A stretch of DNA of 21,426 bases, from positions 17,678 to 39,103 of IMG/VR virus record IMGVR_UViG_3300022602_000219. One strand, 5' to 3'. How positions within the stretch are numbered: the first letter of the stretch is position 1; each line of letters opens with the position of its first letter. Positions 18,149-21,426 of the stretch are shown here, piece after piece. The notes beneath the pieces were generated by a model, which was not told where the DNA came from, ran no database searches, and worked only from the letters and a program-made list of their open reading frames with translations. The translations under genes were made by a program, and so were the position numbers. The DNA is from a virus.

Positions 18149-18935
18149 AAACAAAGTTCCTATTATAATGTGGATTCTGGTCATTGTAGCCTTTTGGATT
18201 ACAATAGACCGAAGTAGACCCTAACATATAAACAAATGAGTCGTGCATATGTCCATGCATCCAGGCTTTAATAGAAGGATGATCGATGATCTCGTCTTCT
18301 ATATTAGAATAATAACCACCATTCATATGATAATCATGACGATACCGAGGATGGACAGACATTTCAGAAGGAGCATGATGAGAAACTACCACACACTTAT
18401 CGTGAGTCTTAGCAGTATCAAAGATAAACTTTCTTGATTGAATATGAACCGCTAAAGCATCCTTGGGTAGAAACTTCCGATGAGTAGCCTTATTCTCAAT
18501 CAACTTAAAGTCGTTCATACCATGTCGAAGAGTTTCCATAGTAAGAGGATCACCCCTATGCATATCAGTCCACAAAGTAGAACCAATAAATCGAGTATCA
18601 CCAATATCAACAAACTGATCATTTAGAATATGAATGTTCTTGTACTTGGACAGAGCTTCGCGGATATCATCTAGCGTTCTATCAATATAACCACGATAAT
18701 ATTCATGGTTGCCGGGAACATAGATTACATTCTCAAACTCATCAGAAACAATAGCAAAGAACCGATCAAAATTGTGTGCTACTTGATAATAAGGACTCTC
18801 GACAGGACGTGTGAAATAGTCACCAACACAAATATCACCAGCAAGAACTAATACATCAACCGGAGTTTCATTTTGCCGAATAGTTGTATGTGGAGAAAAT
18901 TCCAAATGTATGTCACTTGCTAGTTTAATCTTCAT
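18138..18935 (-). CDS. Calcineurin-like metallophosphoesterase (265 aa)
   Basis: This 265-residue protein carries all five motifs of the metallophosphoesterase superfamily in order: D8-I-H10, G33-D34, G75-N76-H77-E78, H186-H187 and G228-H229-x-H231. These bind two metal ions and hydrolyse phosphoesters. Length and motif spacing fit single-domain enzymes common in large phages; the substrate could be a nucleotide, cyclic nucleotide, nucleic acid or phosphoprotein. The ATG at 18935 overlaps the upstream stop by one base (TAATG), with AGGAAAAG before it; a longer start at 18953 lies inside that gene. It lies in the same operon as a nucleotidyltransferase-fold protein. Confidence 0.92.
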   Translation of the reverse strand: MKIKLASDIHLEFSPHTTIRQNETPVDVLVLAGDICVGDYFTRPVESPYYQVAHNFDRFFAIVSDEFENVIYVPGNHEYYRGYIDRTLDDIREALSKYKNIHILNDQFVDIGDTRFIGSTLWTDMHRGDPLTMETLRHGMNDFKLIENKATHRKFLPKDALAVHIQSRKFIFDTAKTHDKCVVVSHHAPSEMSVHPRYRHDYHMNGGYYSNIEDEIIDHPSIKAWMHGHMHDSFVYMLGSTSVYCNPKGYNDQNPHYNRNFVYEL

Positions 18936-19201
18936 TACTTCTTTTCCTGACAAACGCTATCTACAGGCACACCGTCTTCTAGTACACCTACTATATTATG
19001 TTCGCTATGAATATGCTGAACATAATACTTATCGTCTAGCTTAACGATATAGGTTTCTTCAAGACACACCCTCACAACTGCAGCTTCGCCGTTTTCAATT
19101 CGATCTTTTACCTTATCTAGGGTATCATATTGTTTTGGTGGTTCTACCTTATGACAGGCTGTAAGTGTTAGAACCATAGCTAGTACTAAAATCTTATTCA
19201 T
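18935..19201 (-). CDS. Small phage lipoprotein (88 aa)
   Basis: This 88-residue protein has a lipoprotein signal with lipobox L-T-A-C16 after a short basic start (MNKILVLAMVLTLTAC) and His at +2. The mature part is mixed strand/helix with two more Cys (about 46 and 84) that could form a disulfide in the periplasm. It would be a periplasm-facing lipid-anchored protein. Phage lipoproteins of this size often block superinfection or control lysis; nothing here decides. The start overlaps the upstream stop (TAATG). Confidence 0.82.
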   Translation of the reverse strand: MNKILVLAMVLTLTACHKVEPPKQYDTLDKVKDRIENGEAAVVRVCLEETYIVKLDDKYYVQHIHSEHNIVGVLEDGVPVDSVCQEKK

Positions 19202-19620
19202 TAAATTTTGCTTTCTAGATATGTCTTAATAGCAATTGGATTTCCACCTACTGCCTTTAGGGTTTGACCAAGATACCAACCCATAGACTTGCCAGGGTTA
19301 TCGTCAATTAATTGATCAACGACGGAGTGAAAATCAACCGCTTCATCTTCCTTATTGTATACCGACACAATCTTATATTCACGAGAAAGGGTATTCAGAT
19401 CACTTTCACGAGTAAGATGAATTGCCTTAGCAACAGCGTACATACTGATATCAAGATTCTTAAGAAACTTCCTAACAACCTTTACAACTTGGTCGTCATT
19501 CGGTTCCTTAGTTTCTCGGCATAGTTCTGCAATAAGCGTATTAAGTACGTTCACCTTAGTTTGGTCACGATCCTTACGAGCCTGAAGGACATCAGCTTTG
19601 ATAGTTTCAAAAATAGTCAT
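19201..19620 (-). CDS. YqeY-like (GatB/YqeY domain) protein (139 aa)
   Basis: This 139-residue protein begins MTIFETIKADVLQARKDRDQ, followed by TKVNVLNTLIAELCRETKEP, the opening of YqeY-type proteins. It ends with GKSMGWYLGQTLKAVGGNPI and AIKTYLESKI, like the C-terminal helical tail that YqeY shares with the GatB tRNA-binding part. The middle (45-105) is less like bacterial YqeY. The bacterial protein is thought to touch tRNA metabolism; the phage role is unknown. The ATG at 19620 overlaps the upstream stop (TAATG). Confidence 0.72.
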   Translation of the reverse strand: MTIFETIKADVLQARKDRDQTKVNVLNTLIAELCRETKEPNDDQVVKVVRKFLKNLDISMYAVAKAIHLTRESDLNTLSREYKIVSVYNKEDEAVDFHSVVDQLIDDNPGKSMGWYLGQTLKAVGGNPIAIKTYLESKI

Positions 19621-19772
19621 TATATAATTCCAATTCTAACATGTTGTACGATCCAAAAGATAATATACATGATAACCCAAACAATGGCCATAGGTAAAGT
19701 GCCCATACCCCAAATAGTACAAGCTATTAAGAACCTGTTTTCCCATGAATTAGGATCATATTGATCTTTCAT
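19620..19772 (-). CDS. Small membrane protein (50 aa)
   Basis: A 51-codon frame encodes MKDQYDPNSWENRFLIACTI, then a long hydrophobic stretch WGMGTLPMAIVWVIMYIIFW and IVQHVRIGII. Residues 15-43 form one long or two short membrane helices with several Trp. Both ends overlap neighbours (ATGA at the start, TAATG at the end), which strongly supports it as a real gene. No family recognised. Confidence 0.75.
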   Translation of the reverse strand: MKDQYDPNSWENRFLIACTIWGMGTLPMAIVWVIMYIIFWIVQHVRIGII

Positions 19773-20110
19773 TTGTAAATAACTTTTCGCTTAGAATATT
19801 CTTCTAAGTCTTTTTCATCATAGATAGAATTATGCAACTCTAGAAATCCACAATCCATACCTATAACATAAGAATCTGGACCAAATCCAAATACATCATA
19901 AAGAATCCAACGATAAGAGCCACGATCTTCAAGTTCGCCTTTATGTATACGTTTAACTACAGAATAGAAAGCCTTTAGTTGATCATCATAAGAAAGGTTC
20001 TTCCAATAGGTATCACAGTCCTTTTCGTATTGATTAGTACTTTCTCTCATGTGTTCAGAAAGTTTTTGTAGTTCATCCCAATCAATCGTCTTTTTGGGTT
20101 CTTCAGTCAT
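19769..20110 (-). CDS. Conserved phage hypothetical protein (113 aa)
   Basis: This 113-residue acidic protein begins MTEEPKKTIDWDELQKLSEH. It has YWKNLSYDDQLKAFYSVVKR (about 34-53), GELEDRGSYRWILYDVFGFG (about 57-76) and DSYVIGMDCGFLELHNSIY. The block DRGSYR..LYDVFGF..D.Y..GM..GF..LHN is conserved in T4-like phages, as far as I recall, without function. I take the ATG at 20110, with GGAAG 6 nt upstream; it overlaps the previous gene by 8 nt. Confidence 0.8.
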   Translation of the reverse strand: MTEEPKKTIDWDELQKLSEHMRESTNQYEKDCDTYWKNLSYDDQLKAFYSVVKRIHKGELEDRGSYRWILYDVFGFGPDSYVIGMDCGFLELHNSIYDEKDLEEYSKRKVIYK

Positions 20111-20321
20111 TATTAACTTCCCAAGCCCAATTAACCGCAACCCAATCATCAATACAATTGTCTTTAGTAACTAGATGATCCTTGCGTTGATGGCACATTT
20201 CTCTAGACCAATGAACATAATATGAATCGATAATCTCTTCTTCAGTTAAAGTATATACCAGATTACCTACAATATTGCCGACATCATCATATTCTGGTTC
20301 ATTATAAGAATATGTCTTCAT
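20103..20321 (-). CDS. Conserved T4-like phage hypothetical protein (72 aa)
   Basis: This 72-residue protein begins MKTYSYNEPEYDDVGNIVGN and has TLTEEEIIDSYYVHWSREM (about 24-42) and CIDDWVAVNWAWEV near the end. The TEEEI...Y...W...M.......CI.DWV.V.WAWE. pattern recurs in marine T4-like phages. Function unknown. Three in-frame ATGs are possible (20342, 20330, 20321); the last follows the upstream stop by one base, with GGAG further up. Confidence 0.75.
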   Translation of the reverse strand: MKTYSYNEPEYDDVGNIVGNLVYTLTEEEIIDSYYVHWSREMCHQRKDHLVTKDNCIDDWVAVNWAWEVNND

Positions 20322-20322
20322 A

Positions 20323-20490
20323 TCAGTCATATCTCCATTCATGTATATAATCGATTATCAGCTTTTCAATAAGCTTGTTAAGAGTAATATCTTGCCTATG
20401 AGCCATCATCATGAGATTATAGATTTCTTCACGACTCATTTCAAGAACTAATTCTGCACGACCATCTAAAGGTTCATCATTTAGGCTCAT
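20323..20490 (-). CDS. Small conserved helical phage protein (55 aa)
   Basis: A 56-codon frame encodes MSLNDEPLDGRAELVLEMSR, then EEIYNLMMMAHRQDITLNKL and IEKLIIDYIHEWRYD. The motif LEMSREEIYNLM..AH..DITLN.L.E..I resembles small ribbon-helix-helix-like proteins seen in phages. It could bind DNA as a dimer, but this is inferred from pattern only. The ATG overlaps the upstream stop (ATGA), and its stop overlaps possible starts of the next gene. Confidence 0.72.
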   Translation of the reverse strand: MSLNDEPLDGRAELVLEMSREEIYNLMMMAHRQDITLNKLIEKLIIDYIHEWRYD

Positions 20491-20693
20491 TCGGGTACAC
20501 TATACCAAGAAATGATAAGATTAAGAGCATCGACCATCCTTTGAATTTCTACAGCATCTTCTTCGGGATCAATAGAGAAGACACGAGCATTACCCCTAGC
20601 CAAATCATCAACAAAATTCTGCCGACACAACTTAAGTTCTTTTAAGATAATCGTGTCAACCATTTCATAAGTTAGTTCAACTGAATAACTCAT
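20487..20693 (-). CDS. Conserved T4-like phage protein (68 aa)
   Basis: This 68-residue, two-helix protein begins MSYSVELTYEMVDTIILKEL and has KLCRQNFVDDL, then DPEEDAVEIQRMVDALNLII and SWYS near the end. The MSYSV.LTYE.VD.I....L......D.....PE.D..EI..M..AL..VI.WY pattern is common in T4-like phages; role unknown. Both ends overlap neighbours by ATGA, supporting tight coupling. Confidence 0.83.
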   Translation of the reverse strand: MSYSVELTYEMVDTIILKELKLCRQNFVDDLARGNARVFSIDPEEDAVEIQRMVDALNLIISWYSVPE

Positions 20694-20977
20694 TGCTTTA
20701 CTGCGTCCTTTTCTAGTGTCTTATAGAAATTCTGTAGGTTAGGAGGAAGAGACGAGATATCATCATCTCGAACTAGGTTCCATGCCAGAGTGCGGATCAT
20801 AGCTTTATCTTCCTTGGTAGATACACCGCTATAGGCAAGCTGCATACTCTCGATCTCACGTTCGACTTGTGGGTGATAGGTATTATGCATGATATTACTG
20901 GTCTTAGGTTGGCTAAATGCCATAGTAAGACCTATGGTACAGAGAACAGCAGTTCCCAACATAATTCGCTTAAACAT
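20690..20977 (-). CDS. Secreted small protein (95 aa)
   Basis: This 95-residue protein has an N-terminal signal peptide (MFKRIMLGTAVLCTIGLTMA, probable cleavage near AFS-Q). The mature part is helical and ends FYKTLEKDAVKQ. It would be exported to the periplasm, or stay as a single-TM protein if not cleaved. The start at 20977 has GGAG 7 nt upstream. A TATAAT at 21028-21033 may be its promoter. No family recognised. Confidence 0.77.
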   Translation of the reverse strand: MFKRIMLGTAVLCTIGLTMAFSQPKTSNIMHNTYHPQVEREIESMQLAYSGVSTKEDKAMIRTLAWNLVRDDDISSLPPNLQNFYKTLEKDAVKQ

Positions 20978-21027
20978 TTTTTGTCTCCGACTGTATTGAG
21001 GAATATACTAATAATTTATCTAAGATT

Positions 21028-21033
21028 ATTATA
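21028..21033 (-). promoter_or_regulatory. Possible -10 element (TATAAT) upstream of the 20690-20977 gene
   Basis: An exact TATAAT lies 2 nt after the TAA stop at 21036 in a 58-nt gap, the only sizeable gap in the long operon. No good -35 or extended TG is visible, so this is weak. Confidence 0.3.
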
Positions 21034-21035
21034 AG

Positions 21036-21356
21036 TTAAAACTTCTTCCAGATATATGTTGAGTTACCGGTCTTAAATCGAACGCATTCGACTTCGTCGC
21101 CATTAGCTGTGGTATCTTTCCACTCATCAGTAATCTCGGTAATCAAAGTCGTCTGCCACCAGTCCTGCAGAAAAGTCCTGACGCCGATACTTCCGACTCT
21201 CATGGCTACACCCACTCTAGGACGAGCACTATGCTCGTACTCTACACCCGAAATGTGATAGTTCTCAGCCTCTGTGTTGTCGGATGGCCAAAGAGCCATT
21301 GACATAGGACCGGAGTCCCCCATACCATCAGAAACCCTATAAAGAGAATATGTCAT
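21036..21356 (-). CDS. Hypothetical protein (106 aa)
   Basis: This 106-residue protein begins MTYSLYRVSDGMGDSGPMSM and has YEHSARPRVGVAMRVGSIG (about 40-58), RTFLQDWWQTTLITEI (about 60-75) and a C-terminal strand FKTGNSTYIWKKF. The region RVG..MRVGS...RT...DWW.TT.ITEI looks like a beta-rich domain recurring in large phages, with no known role. The ATG at 21356 has AGGAAAAAG about 10 nt upstream. Confidence 0.78.
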   Translation of the reverse strand: MTYSLYRVSDGMGDSGPMSMALWPSDNTEAENYHISGVEYEHSARPRVGVAMRVGSIGVRTFLQDWWQTTLITEITDEWKDTTANGDEVECVRFKTGNSTYIWKKF

Positions 21357-21386
21357 GTTTTACTTTTTCCTGTTTTAAAGAATATA

Positions 21387-21426
21387 TTACATCAACCATT
21401 TAACAGCATAACTTAGAGTAATGACC
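21387..21426 (-). CDS. C-terminal end of an upstream gene (partial)
   Basis: An open frame enters from the right edge and ends in VITLSYAVKWLM at the TAA at 21387. The hydrophobic character suggests the end of a small membrane protein. Only 13 codons are visible, so this is a guess based on the compact layout: the stop lies 30 nt before the next start. Confidence 0.35.
   Translation of the reverse strand, partial: VITLSYAVKWLM

Overview
The window looks like part of a double-stranded DNA phage with a contractile tail, of T4-like build, infecting a Gram-negative host. Every gene I accept lies on the minus strand and transcription runs from high to low coordinates. The T4-like assignment rests on the gene order gp25 - gp6 - gp7-like - gp8-like at the left end, on clear gp25 and gp6 sequence hallmarks, and on an exact T4-type late promoter element (TATAAATA) just upstream of gp25. 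A Gram-negative host is suggested by two phage-encoded lipoproteins with normal lipoboxes (14091-14921 and 18935-19201). I cannot name the host species.

Layout, read in the direction of transcription. (1) 21426-15930 is a densely packed run of about 16 genes, most joined by 1-11 nt overlaps (TAATG, ATGA). It encodes small conserved phage proteins plus a YqeY-like protein, a lipoprotein, a calcineurin-like phosphoesterase, a glycosyltransferase-like protein and a nucleotidyltransferase-fold protein. (2) 15790-13840 holds a GC-rich 43-residue gene and then a self-contained operon bounded by a promoter (15575-15602) and a terminator (13850-13877): a beta-helix hexapeptide-repeat protein, a small protein, a two-TM membrane protein, an SPFH/band-7 lipoprotein and a tiny, extremely acidic Asp/Tyr-rich protein. 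(3) 13840-6047 is an accessory/early-type region of many short genes in small transcription units. Each unit tends to start with a sigma70-like promoter (TTGACA, 16-18 nt, -10) and several end in a hairpin. A GP88-like protein and two more hexapeptide-repeat proteins lie here. (4) 5990-5630 is an intergenic switch region with ten copies of GGGACCC, upstream of the late promoter. (5) 5616-1 is the baseplate wedge operon.

How the parts fit together: the right and middle parts look like host-polymerase-driven early/middle genes that remodel the host and are mostly of unknown function. The left end is the late structural module. The most unusual items are the GGGACCC array at the early/late boundary, a promoter family with a fixed initial transcribed sequence (ATCGAAAC), the SPFH-lipoprotein operon, and several micro-genes of 26-54 codons that are easily missed by length cut-offs. 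All homology statements are from memory of families; no database search was run.
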